Positions 13,923 through 20,680 of a stretch of DNA of 35,992 bases are shown in pieces (positions within the stretch are counted from its first letter, which is position 1; each line of letters starts with the position of its first letter). Below the pieces are notes generated by a model. That model did not search any database. It worked only from the letters and a program-made list of their open reading frames with translations, and was not told the DNA's origin. This DNA is from Candidatus Woesebacteria bacterium GW2011_GWB1_33_38. GTDB lineage: Bacteria > Patescibacteriota > Microgenomatia > UBA8517. The DNA lies in assembly GCA_000990005.1 (NCBI GenBank), contig LBPF01000007.1, positions 1 through 35,992 of the forward strand, given 5' to 3'. The position numbers were made by a program, and so were the translations under genes.

Positions 13923-14678
13923 ATGAATTCATTTTTTGATGAGGAAAGGTTTAGAGATAAATTAGCTAAAAAGAAGAAATATAGCGAATTTCGGAAATCA
14001 TATATAAATCCTAATAATATTATAGATAAAAATACAAAAAACTTTTGGAACAGTTTTACTACGATATACAAAGAAACATTATTAAATAGTTCTGTTTATC
14101 TAGACAAAATTAATAGGATTGTAAGGTTTTTAGTCAATAAAACCGGCAATATTCTTGATATTGGATTTGGTATAGGTGAAATTGAGAAAAGGCTTCAAAC
14201 ATCAAAATTAAAAATTCATGGTATAGATATATCATCAGTTGCAGTTAAAAATGCAAAAAAAGAATTGAAAGGGACTTATAAAATTGGCAGTATTTTTAAG
14301 ATTCCATATACTACAAAATCCATGGACTTTGTACTTGCACTTGATGTTTTAGAACACATACCAGTAAATAAAACATTCAATGTATATAAAGGAATTTCAA
14401 GAATATTAAAAACAAAGGGGATGTTGATTATCTCAGTTCCTATAAACGAAAATTTAGAAGAATTGTATATTGAAAATAATAATCCAAACAATCACCTTAG
14501 AGTATATACTCCAGACATTATAAAAACTGAATTAATACTAAATGGATTTAAAATAGTCAAAACAAACTATCTTTATGCTTTTGGTAAATTTTATTTTTTA
14601 AAATCAGTTTTTATCAATTTCTTTAAACTGAATATCAGAAAACCTAATTTAATGATTATTTTTTGTCAAAAACAATGA
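13923..14678 (+). CDS. Class I SAM-dependent methyltransferase
   Basis: The 251-aa protein has an N-terminal helical extension (about 70 residues) and then the Rossmann core: ILDIGFGIGEIEKRL (motif I), HGIDISSVAVKNAKK, MDFVLALDVLEHI, LKTKGMLIISVPINE. The DVLEH block is typical of Methyltransf_11/23 proteins in glycan clusters. It follows the first methyltransferase by 3 nt and overlaps the GT4 gene by an ATGA, so the three are one operon. The substrate is unknown. Confidence 0.8.
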   Translation: MNSFFDEERFRDKLAKKKKYSEFRKSYINPNNIIDKNTKNFWNSFTTIYKETLLNSSVYLDKINRIVRFLVNKTGNILDIGFGIGEIEKRLQTSKLKIHGIDISSVAVKNAKKELKGTYKIGSIFKIPYTTKSMDFVLALDVLEHIPVNKTFNVYKGISRILKTKGMLIISVPINENLEELYIENNNPNNHLRVYTPDIIKTELILNGFKIVKTNYLYAFGKFYFLKSVFINFFKLNIRKPNLMIIFCQKQ

Positions 14679-15634
14679 AAATAGTTTTTTTAACACGAAG
14701 GGCATCTCCACAAATTGGGGGGGTAGAACGCCACATACAAAAACTGAATGAAGAATTAAGAGTTAAGAATTATAATGTAAAAATTATTTCAGAAAAAGAT
14801 ATTAAGTATCCACACATTAAATTTATTGGCCTACTTTATATTTGGTTTTGGTTATTTAAAAACAGAAAATTAATTCTGGATTCTGATATCGTTCATGTTC
14901 ACGATGTTTTTATATGGTATTTACCATTTAAATTTCTATATCCTAAGAAAAAAGTATTTCTAACAATCCACGGTCTTGAGTGGAGGAATCCTTTTAACGC
15001 TTTTAGTCTTTTACAAAAAAGAATTGCAGTTAAATTATTCAATGGTTCAATTGGGGTTGGAAAATTCTTAGAAAAATATATAGGAACTAAATTTGATTAT
15101 ATTATTTATGGAGGTTTGGAGAAACATTCACAGTCAACTGTTCACCGTTCACCAAACACTTTTCTATTTGTTGGCAGACTAGAACCAGATACTGGACTTG
15201 GGGAGTTTCTGAAATTGTTAGGTTCTAGTAGTCTAGTTCACGGAACTAAGGTTGATTTTGTTGGGGATGGTTCTTTACGAAAAGAATGCGAGAGGTTCGG
15301 AACCGTACATGGTTTTTGTGATCCTACCCCATTTTATAAGAAAGCGGAGACAGTTGTACCATCAGGATACTTAACATATTTAGAAGCAAAAAGTTATAGC
15401 AGTATTCAAGAAAACCTCGCAGAAAGCTGCGAGGATGAATTGAACACTGATATGTCATCCTCCCTTACGGGGAATCTCGCATTTAAAATGCGAGGAGGAT
15501 GTCATGGATGTAAAATAAAAACTTTTTATTCTACACAACTCAAAAAAGAATATTGGGAAGAAATATTAAAATTGAAGAAATATAATACTTGGAAAGACAT
15601 TTCAAATGTCTATTTAAAATTGTGGAATGAATGA
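14675..15634 (+). CDS. GT4-family glycosyltransferase carrying an in-frame palindromic insertion
   Basis: This 319-aa GT-B glycosyltransferase transfers a sugar from a nucleotide donor in the cytoplasm. The N-terminal half has MKIVFLTRRASPQIGGVERHIQKLNEELR and DIVHVHDVF. The C-terminal half has NTFLFVGRLEPDTGLGEFLKLL, VDFVGDGSLRKECE and VPSGYLTYLEAKSY. ATG 14675 is chosen over 14663 because it begins the family motif and makes a 4-nt ATGA overlap. The protein is interrupted after EAKSYS by about 30 odd residues encoded by a hairpin-rich element (15415-15501), before resuming at KTFYSTQLKKEYWEEI. Two heptamer repeats also lie inside it. The reading frame survives all three insertions. Its tail (LKKYNTWKDISNVYLKLW) recurs in the ghost ORF at 19913-20005. 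Confidence 0.85.
   Translation: MKIVFLTRRASPQIGGVERHIQKLNEELRVKNYNVKIISEKDIKYPHIKFIGLLYIWFWLFKNRKLILDSDIVHVHDVFIWYLPFKFLYPKKKVFLTIHGLEWRNPFNAFSLLQKRIAVKLFNGSIGVGKFLEKYIGTKFDYIIYGGLEKHSQSTVHRSPNTFLFVGRLEPDTGLGEFLKLLGSSSLVHGTKVDFVGDGSLRKECERFGTVHGFCDPTPFYKKAETVVPSGYLTYLEAKSYSSIQENLAESCEDELNTDMSSSLTGNLAFKMRGGCHGCKIKTFYSTQLKKEYWEEILKLKKYNTWKDISNVYLKLWNE
14746..14773 (+). repeat. Heptanucleotide tandem repeat, unit GAATTAA, inside the GT4 gene
   Basis: Four 7-base units (gaatgaa, gaattaa, gagttaa, gaattat) encode NEELRVKNY. It shares its unit with the repeat at 4397-4431 in ileS. Confidence 0.55.
15126..15153 (+). repeat. Heptanucleotide tandem repeat, unit GTTCACC, inside the GT4 gene
   Basis: Two exact units (gttcacc, 15140-15153) follow two diverged ones (attcaca, gtcaact). 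They encode HSQSTVHRSP in the inter-domain linker just before NTFLFVGRLE. Confidence 0.5.
15415..15501 (+). mobile_element. Multi-hairpin palindromic element inserted in frame in the GT4 gene
   Basis: Three nested or adjacent stems lie in 87 bp. One is cctcgcag (15415-15422) with ctgcgagg (15427-15434). A second is catcctcc (15456-15463) with ggaggatg (15494-15501). Inside the second is ctcgcattt (15476-15484) with aaatgcgag (15486-15494). The block is GC-rich in an AT-rich gene, has a length divisible by three, contains no stop in frame, and encodes residues with no counterpart in GT4 proteins. It looks like a REP/MITE-like or RPE-like unit that tolerates insertion into coding DNA. Confidence 0.6.
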
Positions 15635-15657
15635 CGATTTAATAGTTATTTAAAACA

Positions 15658-15666
15658 TGTTATATT
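15658..15666 (+). promoter_or_regulatory. Extended -10 promoter of the Ldh_2-type gene
   Basis: TGT followed by TATATT (15661-15666) ends 6 bases before ATG 15673, so transcription would start at or next to the A of the start codon. Confidence 0.5.
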
Positions 15667-15672
15667 CGGATA

Positions 15673-16677
15673 ATGAAAGTTAAAATTACTGAACTTGATA
15701 CATTAACTACTCATTCGTTAATTAAATTAGGTTTTTCTGATGAGGAAGCATTAACAATATCAAAAAATTTAATAGAAGCAGAATTGGCCGGGCGAAAAGC
15801 TCATGGTTTGAACAAAATCTTGGTAATTCAAAAAGTTCTTAAAAATAAATTCGATAATAATAATAAATATTTTGATTACATTGATTTAGATAAAAGTAAA
15901 AAAATCGAGATACTTAAACAGTCAAACCATCATTTATATATCGATGCAAATTATAAAACAGGCTATGTAGCAATTACAAAGTCATTAGAAATTGCATTGC
16001 CTCAGGCTAAAGATGTCCCTACTTTTACTGTTTCAATCAAAAATATGGGTTTTGCTTCAGGCTTTATAGGTGCATATGCTCGATTGGCAACTGAGCAAGA
16101 TTTAGTATATCTAGGATTTCATAATTCATCGGGTGGTCTTAATTACTTTGGTACGAATAAGGATCCGTTGGGAACAAACCCTATAACGATCGGAATCCCA
16201 TCAAACAGTTATCCTGTTGTTGTTGACACTTCAATGGCAAAGATAAATTGGAACGATATAGAAAAAGCAAAGAATGACAACACTTCACTACCCCAAAATG
16301 TTGCAATTGACGAACAAGGTAGTGATACAAATGATCCAAATAAAGTATTTAGTGTAAAATCGATTGCTGATTATAAAGGTACTGCGATTGCATACGGAAT
16401 AGAGCTTCTAGCTGGAGCCTTATCAGGATCAAGGGTAGGCTTTTCAAATTTTGGTGGATGGGGAAGTACTTACATATTGATCAACCCAGAATATTTTGTC
16501 GGTTTAACAAATTTCAAAAATATAATATCAAAATCAATAGAGTCGATTAAAGCTTTGGGCGAAAATGTTTACGTTCCTGGAGAAAAGTCAGGTCATATTA
16601 AAAAAAGATTAATTCAAGATGGAGAAATTGAAATCTCTGATAAAATATATCAATTGTTGGTGGACCTTATTGGATAG
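15673..16677 (+). CDS. Malate/L-lactate dehydrogenase family (Ldh_2) oxidoreductase, altered active site
   Basis: The 334-aa protein has the overall Ldh_2 architecture (malate, ureidoglycolate, sulfolactate and imine reductases). It shows the N-terminal helical block with LIEAELAGRKAHGLNKI, YFGTNKDPLGTNPITIGIP, YPVVVDTSMAKI and GIELLAGALSGS. In this family SxHGxxR supplies Ser43, His44 and Arg48; here His44 is kept, but position 43 is Ala and 48 is Lys. The second active-site His, normally in an SNHFG-like motif, is missing (SIKNMGFASG, about 121-130). The fold and NAD(P)-binding features look intact, but the chemistry may differ from a 2-hydroxyacid dehydrogenase. It has its own promoter and precedes an SDR. 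Confidence 0.75.
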   Translation: MKVKITELDTLTTHSLIKLGFSDEEALTISKNLIEAELAGRKAHGLNKILVIQKVLKNKFDNNNKYFDYIDLDKSKKIEILKQSNHHLYIDANYKTGYVAITKSLEIALPQAKDVPTFTVSIKNMGFASGFIGAYARLATEQDLVYLGFHNSSGGLNYFGTNKDPLGTNPITIGIPSNSYPVVVDTSMAKINWNDIEKAKNDNTSLPQNVAIDEQGSDTNDPNKVFSVKSIADYKGTAIAYGIELLAGALSGSRVGFSNFGGWGSTYILINPEYFVGLTNFKNIISKSIESIKALGENVYVPGEKSGHIKKRLIQDGEIEISDKIYQLLVDLIG

Positions 16678-16695
16678 TAAACTTTTAATAAATAT

Positions 16696-17424
16696 ATGAC
16701 AAACAAATTTGCAGTTATAACTGGGGCATCTACAGGAATAGGTAGAGCTACTGCTATAGAGCTTGGAAAAAATGGAGCAACTGTTGCATTAGTTGCCAGG
16801 AATAAAGAAAAACTAGAAGAGACAAAAAGATTGGTTGAAGAATCGGGAGGTAAAGGAATCATTTTTGAAGCAGACTTAAGTAGTATTGATTCAATAAACA
16901 AATTTATCCAGTCAGTTAAACAACAAACAGATAAAGTTGATATTTTGGTAAATATTGCAGGAATTTGGCATGGGGTCAGCGAAGTGTTTGCAGGAAAGGA
17001 TTTTGAGACATTTGACCAAAAAATCGTACTAGATACCTTTTCAGTCGGTCTAATTGCCCCAACACTTTTAGTACATGGTTTAGTTTCAATAATGCCACAG
17101 GGATCATGTATTGTTAATCTTTCTGGTACTTTTGAAAACGGGGCAAAAGGATGGCTTCCATATTATGTTTCTAAAAAAGGAATAGAAGATTTAACCCTAG
17201 GTCTTTCAGATGAATTAAAAAACAAGGGAATAAATGTAAATTGTATTTCTCCATCAGATACTGCAACTGAAGAATATAAAAAATATTTTCCAGAAGATGC
17301 AATTGATGCTAATTTTTCAGAAACTGTGGCTAAAGAAATAGTTGATCTTATAAATTCAAACCAAACTGGACAGTTTGTTGTAGTCAAAAAGAATGTGTTA
17401 ATCAAAGAAGGGTATCATAAATAA
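16696..17424 (+). CDS. Short-chain dehydrogenase/reductase (SDR)
   Basis: The 242-aa classical SDR uses NAD(P)(H). The cofactor motif is TGASTGIG (9-16), NIAG (86-89) replaces NNAG, and the catalytic triad is intact: Ser143 in NLSG, Tyr156 and Lys160 in YYVSK. The Arg35 after the second strand (ARNKEKL) suggests NADP(H). It lies 18 nt after the Ldh_2-type gene with no promoter of its own visible, so it is probably cotranscribed. The substrate is not predictable. Neighbouring ATP-grasp and dehydrogenase-like genes suggest a short biosynthetic route. Confidence 0.85.
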   Translation: MTNKFAVITGASTGIGRATAIELGKNGATVALVARNKEKLEETKRLVEESGGKGIIFEADLSSIDSINKFIQSVKQQTDKVDILVNIAGIWHGVSEVFAGKDFETFDQKIVLDTFSVGLIAPTLLVHGLVSIMPQGSCIVNLSGTFENGAKGWLPYYVSKKGIEDLTLGLSDELKNKGINVNCISPSDTATEEYKKYFPEDAIDANFSETVAKEIVDLINSNQTGQFVVVKKNVLIKEGYHK

Positions 17425-17451
17425 AAAGTTTCGTTAAAAAATACTGTCTAG

Positions 17452-17460
17452 TGGTATAAT
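17452..17460 (+). promoter_or_regulatory. Extended -10 promoter of the ATP-grasp gene
   Basis: TGG followed by a perfect TATAAT (17455-17460) ends 9 bases before ATG 17470. No good -35 is seen, as is common for extended -10 promoters. Confidence 0.55.
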
Positions 17461-17469
17461 TTGACTACA

Positions 17470-18327
17470 ATGTCTGCAGAAAAGATTTCTTTACTAACCT
17501 ATGCTGAGTCTCCCAATCTTGCTGATGGTGAAAAATTGTTGCCAACTGCTTTTGAAAAAAGTGGTTTAGTTGCTGAACCTACTCCATGGGATGGCGATGT
17601 AAATTGGGAAGATTATTCAACAATAATATTAAGAGCCTGTTGGAATTATCACCTCAAACGTGACGATTTTCTCTCGTGGCTTGAAAGTCAAGAAGCTACA
17701 GGTAAAAAAATATTGAACCCATTAAATGTGGTTAAATGGAACACAGATAAACATTACTTGTTGGATTTAGAAAGTAGAGGTGTAAATATAATTCCTACAC
17801 AAATACTAGAACCTTCTGACAAGCAAAGCTTAGTTTCAGTTCTTGAGACTAGAAATTGGAAAACTGGAGTTGTTAAACCTGTAGTAGGAGCATCTGCCTA
17901 TAAAGTTCAGAGGTTTGATTTGGCAAGTGCGTCAAGCGTAGAGAAACAGCTGCAAAGAAATGAACCTTTATTAGTCCAGAGATTTTGCCCAGAGATAAAT
18001 GAAGTTGGGGAATACTCCTTGATGTTTTTTGGTGGTGTGTTTAGTCATGCTGTTTTGAAAAAACCAAAGAGTGACGATTTTCGCACTCAACCTCATTTTG
18101 GTGGTTCGGAATGGTTAGTCGAAGCAGATGGTAAAATTATAGAACAGACATCTTCAATATTAGCCAAAATTGATAGTCCACTTCTTTACGCACAGGTTGA
18201 TGGTGTCGTAGTGAATGGAGCCTTTCAACTTATGGAGCTAGAACTAGTCGAACCATATTTGTTCTTAGACTTAGTTCCTAAGGCCCCACAAGATTTTGTC
18301 AAGGCATATAAGAAATTAACTGATTGA
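17470..18327 (+). CDS. ATP-grasp ligase, RimK/DcsG-like
   Basis: The 285-aa protein resembles ATP-grasp ligases of the glutathione synthetase/RimK and O-ureidoserine cyclo-ligase (DcsG) kind. It has an N-terminal pre-ATP-grasp domain with STIILRACWNYHLKRDDFLSWL and ILNPLNVVKWNTDKHYLLDLESRGVNIIPT. ATP-binding segments include TGVVKPVVGASAYKVQRF and PLLVQRFCPEINEVGEYSLMFFGG, followed by YAQVDGVVVNGAFQLMELELVEPYLFLD with the Mg-binding Glu and an Asp. Such enzymes make amide or related bonds through an acyl-phosphate. ATG 17470 is preferred to TTG 17461 because of the TATAAT just upstream. Substrates are unknown. Confidence 0.75.
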   Translation: MSAEKISLLTYAESPNLADGEKLLPTAFEKSGLVAEPTPWDGDVNWEDYSTIILRACWNYHLKRDDFLSWLESQEATGKKILNPLNVVKWNTDKHYLLDLESRGVNIIPTQILEPSDKQSLVSVLETRNWKTGVVKPVVGASAYKVQRFDLASASSVEKQLQRNEPLLVQRFCPEINEVGEYSLMFFGGVFSHAVLKKPKSDDFRTQPHFGGSEWLVEADGKIIEQTSSILAKIDSPLLYAQVDGVVVNGAFQLMELELVEPYLFLDLVPKAPQDFVKAYKKLTD

Positions 18328-18351
18328 CTAGAGTTTTTAAAGTGCTATATT
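18324..18351 (+). promoter_or_regulatory. Promoter of the 2-hydroxyacid dehydrogenase-like gene
   Basis: TTGACT (18324-18329), a 16-base spacer and TATATT (18346-18351) with an upstream TGC (extended -10). The -10 ends 7 bases before ATG 18359. The -35 overlaps the stop of the ATP-grasp gene. Confidence 0.6.
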
Positions 18352-18358
18352 TCAAATT

Positions 18359-19306
18359 ATGAAAATTGTCGTTTTTAACCCACAAAGTGATTTTTCTAAT
18401 GAATTACAGAAAAAGCTTTCTACTTTAGGGACCGTTGTTTATACAAAAGATAGGGGAGAATTACCAATTACTAAACTTCTAGATTTAGCAAAAGGAGCTG
18501 ATATTATAGCTTGTGATCCTGATCCACTTGGTGGTTTTGAAAAAGGTAAAGAAGTCTTAACTAAAATCATGGAATCTTTATCAAATTTGAAAGGAGTTTG
18601 TCTCTCGACAGGATCGTTCGATTGGGTTGATCTAGAATATACCAAGAAAAGAAAACTTCCTGTTAGTAATATTCCTGGATATTCAACAGAGTCTGTTGCT
18701 GAGCATACGATTGCTTATTTGCTCGGAGCTATGAAGAGGATATTTATTTCTGACAGGAGAACTGCAAAGGGTAAGTATGTATTACAGCAAGGCCTTGAAT
18801 TAAAAGGCAAGACCTTGGGAATAATTGGGTTAGGCAGTATTGGAAGGGCAACTGCATTACTAGCGAAAAAACTTGGAATGAAGGTAATTGCCTACAACAG
18901 AACAAAAAAGACAATGAAAGGTGTAAAAATAGTAACTTTAAATCAACTTCTCAAAGAATCCGATGCGATTTCATTCCATACCACTCGTAAAGACACGAAG
19001 CAAAACATGATAGGTAAAATTGAATTTTCTAAGATGAAAAAAGGTGTGTTTATAATTAATACCACACCAGATCTTCAATTAATAAATGAAAAAGCTATGA
19101 CGGATGCTTTAAAATCAGGTCAGGTTGATACTTATATTTATGAACGTAGCGATTTATCTGATGCTCCATTCAAAAATTTAGAAAATGCGATTGGATTTCA
19201 TTTCTTTGGATGGTACACTAAAGAAGCTTTGGAAAATTTGTATAATATTTGGGTTGATAACATAGTTGCACTTGCAAAAGGAAAGCCTCAAAACAGAGTT
19301 GTATAA
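18359..19306 (+). CDS. D-isomer 2-hydroxyacid dehydrogenase-like protein lacking the catalytic Arg
   Basis: The 315-aa protein has the SerA/HPR fold: an N-terminal flavodoxin-like domain with NIPGYSTESVAEHTIAYLLGAMKR, then the NAD-binding domain with GIIGLGSIGRATALLAKKLG (GxGxxG 157-162) and FHTTRKDTKQNMIG. The family signature NTARGxxVDExAL is replaced by NTTPDLQLINEKAM, so the catalytic Arg is missing (Pro237 or so). A Glu (about 262) and a His (281, GFHFFGWYT) are kept. It may be a pseudoenzyme, a binding protein, or an enzyme for a different reaction. The D-2-hydroxyacid or phosphoglycerate specificity suggested by homology should not be assumed. It has its own promoter and is followed 6 nt later by a PQ-loop gene. 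Confidence 0.75.
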   Translation: MKIVVFNPQSDFSNELQKKLSTLGTVVYTKDRGELPITKLLDLAKGADIIACDPDPLGGFEKGKEVLTKIMESLSNLKGVCLSTGSFDWVDLEYTKKRKLPVSNIPGYSTESVAEHTIAYLLGAMKRIFISDRRTAKGKYVLQQGLELKGKTLGIIGLGSIGRATALLAKKLGMKVIAYNRTKKTMKGVKIVTLNQLLKESDAISFHTTRKDTKQNMIGKIEFSKMKKGVFIINTTPDLQLINEKAMTDALKSGQVDTYIYERSDLSDAPFKNLENAIGFHFFGWYTKEALENLYNIWVDNIVALAKGKPQNRVV

Positions 19307-19312
19307 TCATCA

Positions 19313-19900
19313 ATGTACGATTTTAAAAATATATTAGGTATCATAGCAACAATTCTTGTATTTTTGGGATATGTTCCATATGTACGCGATATTATTAATG
19401 GAAAAACAAAACCTCATATTTATAGTTGGTTTATATGGGGTTTTGTTACTCTTTTAGCTTTTGCTCTTCAATTGAGTGATAAAGCTGGTAGTGGTGCTTT
19501 TGTGACATTGGCGGCGGCCATAATGTGTTTTGTTGTCATATTTTTTGGGTTTAAGTACAAAGCCAAAGTAAAAATAGTCAAGACTGACACTATTTTTTTA
19601 ATACTTGCAATAATCTCACTTGGACTTTGGATAATTGCTAAACAACCAGTATTGTCAATACTTTTGACTGTTATGGTTGATTTATTGGGATTTGCACCTA
19701 CAATTAGAAAATCTTGGAATAATCCATTTTCTGAAACACTTTCTTTTTATTATTTGAATTCAATACGTTTTGGATTAGCTATTATTGCCTTACAAAAATA
19801 CTCACTGTTAACAGCCTTGTATCCAATTACATGGCTTATGGCAAATACACTTTTTGCCTTAATGCTAATAATCAGACGGAAGAAATTGGGTAATTTTTGA
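19313..19900 (+). CDS. PQ-loop-type membrane protein, putative transporter
   Basis: The 195-aa protein has about seven hydrophobic segments. The first repeat has ATILVFLGYVPYVRDIINGKTKPHIYSW and the second VDLLGFAPTIRKSWNNPFSETLSF, each with the Pro-containing loop and following basic/Trp pattern of PQ-loop/SWEET-type carriers. Such proteins move small solutes such as sugars or amino acids. It directly follows the dehydrogenase-like gene, so it may export or import a product of that cluster. Its TGA stop (19898-19900) doubles as the TGn of an extended -10 element for the ghost ORF downstream. Confidence 0.7.
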   Translation: MYDFKNILGIIATILVFLGYVPYVRDIINGKTKPHIYSWFIWGFVTLLAFALQLSDKAGSGAFVTLAAAIMCFVVIFFGFKYKAKVKIVKTDTIFLILAIISLGLWIIAKQPVLSILLTVMVDLLGFAPTIRKSWNNPFSETLSFYYLNSIRFGLAIIALQKYSLLTALYPITWLMANTLFALMLIIRRKKLGNF

Positions 19901-19906
19901 TATACT
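19898..19906 (+). promoter_or_regulatory. Extended -10 promoter left behind in front of the displaced GT2 start
   Basis: TGA followed by TATACT (19901-19906) ends 6 bases before GTG 19913. This is the same promoter-to-start spacing as at other genes in this window. It points at a start codon whose gene body is no longer there, only the first nine codons of a GT2 gene. Confidence 0.5.
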
Positions 19907-19912
19907 TCAGAT

Positions 19913-19939
19913 GTGAAAGTTTCTGTTTGTGTAACTACA
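19913..19939 (+). repeat. 27-bp direct repeat, left copy, flanking the lexA-restriction island
   Basis: It matches 23982-24008 at 26 of 27 bases (only the third base differs). It encodes VKVSVCVTT, the start of a GT2 glycosyltransferase. The two copies bracket 4.04 kb containing lexA and the restriction-modification genes. Confidence 0.75.
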
Positions 19940-20005
19940 TTTTTAAAAAAATATGACACTTGGGAAGACATCACAAATGTTTATTTAAAATTGTGGAAAA
20001 AATAA
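19913..20005 (+). pseudogene. Chimeric ghost ORF: GT2 start fused to GT4 end
   Basis: A 30-codon frame (GTG 19913 to TAA 20003) reads VKVSVCVTT, then FLKKYDTWEDITNVYLKLWKK. The first nine residues equal the start of the GT2 protein at 23967. The rest equals the end of the GT4 protein at 14675 (LKKYNTWKDISNVYLKLWNE), at about 50 of 60 bases. It is a scar joining the first codons of one glycosyltransferase gene to the last codons of another, with everything between lost. It has a promoter but is unlikely to be functional. Confidence 0.75.
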
Positions 20006-20017
20006 ATAATATTCCTC

Positions 20018-20047
20018 TTGACATTAGACTAAATAGTCGGGTAATAT
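20018..20047 (+). promoter_or_regulatory. lexA-hsdM-hsdS promoter with palindromic operator
   Basis: TTGACA (20018-20023), an 18-base spacer and TAATAT (20042-20047) end 6 bases before the lexA ATG. A perfect palindrome, gactaaatagtc (20027-20038), fills the spacer, the classic place for autorepression. It is the best candidate for the LexA binding site. It is neither the enterobacterial CTG-N10-CAG nor the Bacillus GAAC-N4-GTTC box. Confidence 0.65.
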
Positions 20048-20053
20048 AGATTT

Positions 20054-20680
20054 ATGCTAGCCTTTTTAACCAAAAGACAAAAAGATTTACTCCAAATAAT
20101 TTATTCGCATATCAAAAATGAGGGTTATCCTCCAACATTTGAAGAAATGAGAAATTCTTTGAAGGTTTCATCCAATCAATCTGTAATTGATTTACTTACT
20201 AAACTTGAAAATAAAAAGGTAATAGTTAGAAATGAATCTTCAGCTCGAGGGCTAGTAATTCTTCCTTATGGTTATGAAATTTTAAGAGAAAAACCTTTAA
20301 CTCCATTTTTAGGAGTATCTCATGCAGGATCTCCGATTGATACTATATCAATTCAAGGTGAATGGCAAGAAATATCAAGTGAATTAACAAAACTTGTAAA
20401 TGAAGTTTTTATTTTAAAAGTCAGTGGAGATTCAATGATTAATGCGGGAATAGATGATGGAGATAAAGTTTTGGTCCAAGAACAAAAAGAATATGTTTCG
20501 GGTGATATTGTTTTAGCTGATGTTAACGGTGAATCAACAATTAAAAGATTTATGTCTGATGATAAACCGCCCTATCTTTATCTAAAACCGGAAAACCCAG
20601 CTTATTCAAATATTACCTTTACAAGTGGAGTTGAACTTAAAGGTAAAGTAGTATCAATTATTAAAAATGCCGACAATTAA
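20054..20680 (+). CDS. lexA: LexA-family transcriptional repressor (S24 autoprotease)
   Basis: The 208-aa protein has a LexA winged-helix DNA-binding domain (LTKRQKDLLQIIYSHIKNEGYPPTFEEMRNSL...VIDLLTKLENKKVIVRNESSARGLVIL) and a C-terminal S24 domain. The self-cleavage site is Ala91-Gly92 in HAGSP, the nucleophile Ser127 in SGDSM, and the base Lys164 in STIKRF, each 7-8 residues beyond its E. coli counterpart. It should cleave itself on RecA filaments and derepress its targets after DNA damage. The start codon lies 6 nt from the -10, so the mRNA is leaderless. It overlaps hsdM by 14 nt, which couples the repressor to a restriction-modification operon. Whether it is the cell's housekeeping LexA cannot be told here. 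Confidence 0.9.
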   Translation: MLAFLTKRQKDLLQIIYSHIKNEGYPPTFEEMRNSLKVSSNQSVIDLLTKLENKKVIVRNESSARGLVILPYGYEILREKPLTPFLGVSHAGSPIDTISIQGEWQEISSELTKLVNEVFILKVSGDSMINAGIDDGDKVLVQEQKEYVSGDIVLADVNGESTIKRFMSDDKPPYLYLKPENPAYSNITFTSGVELKGKVVSIIKNADN

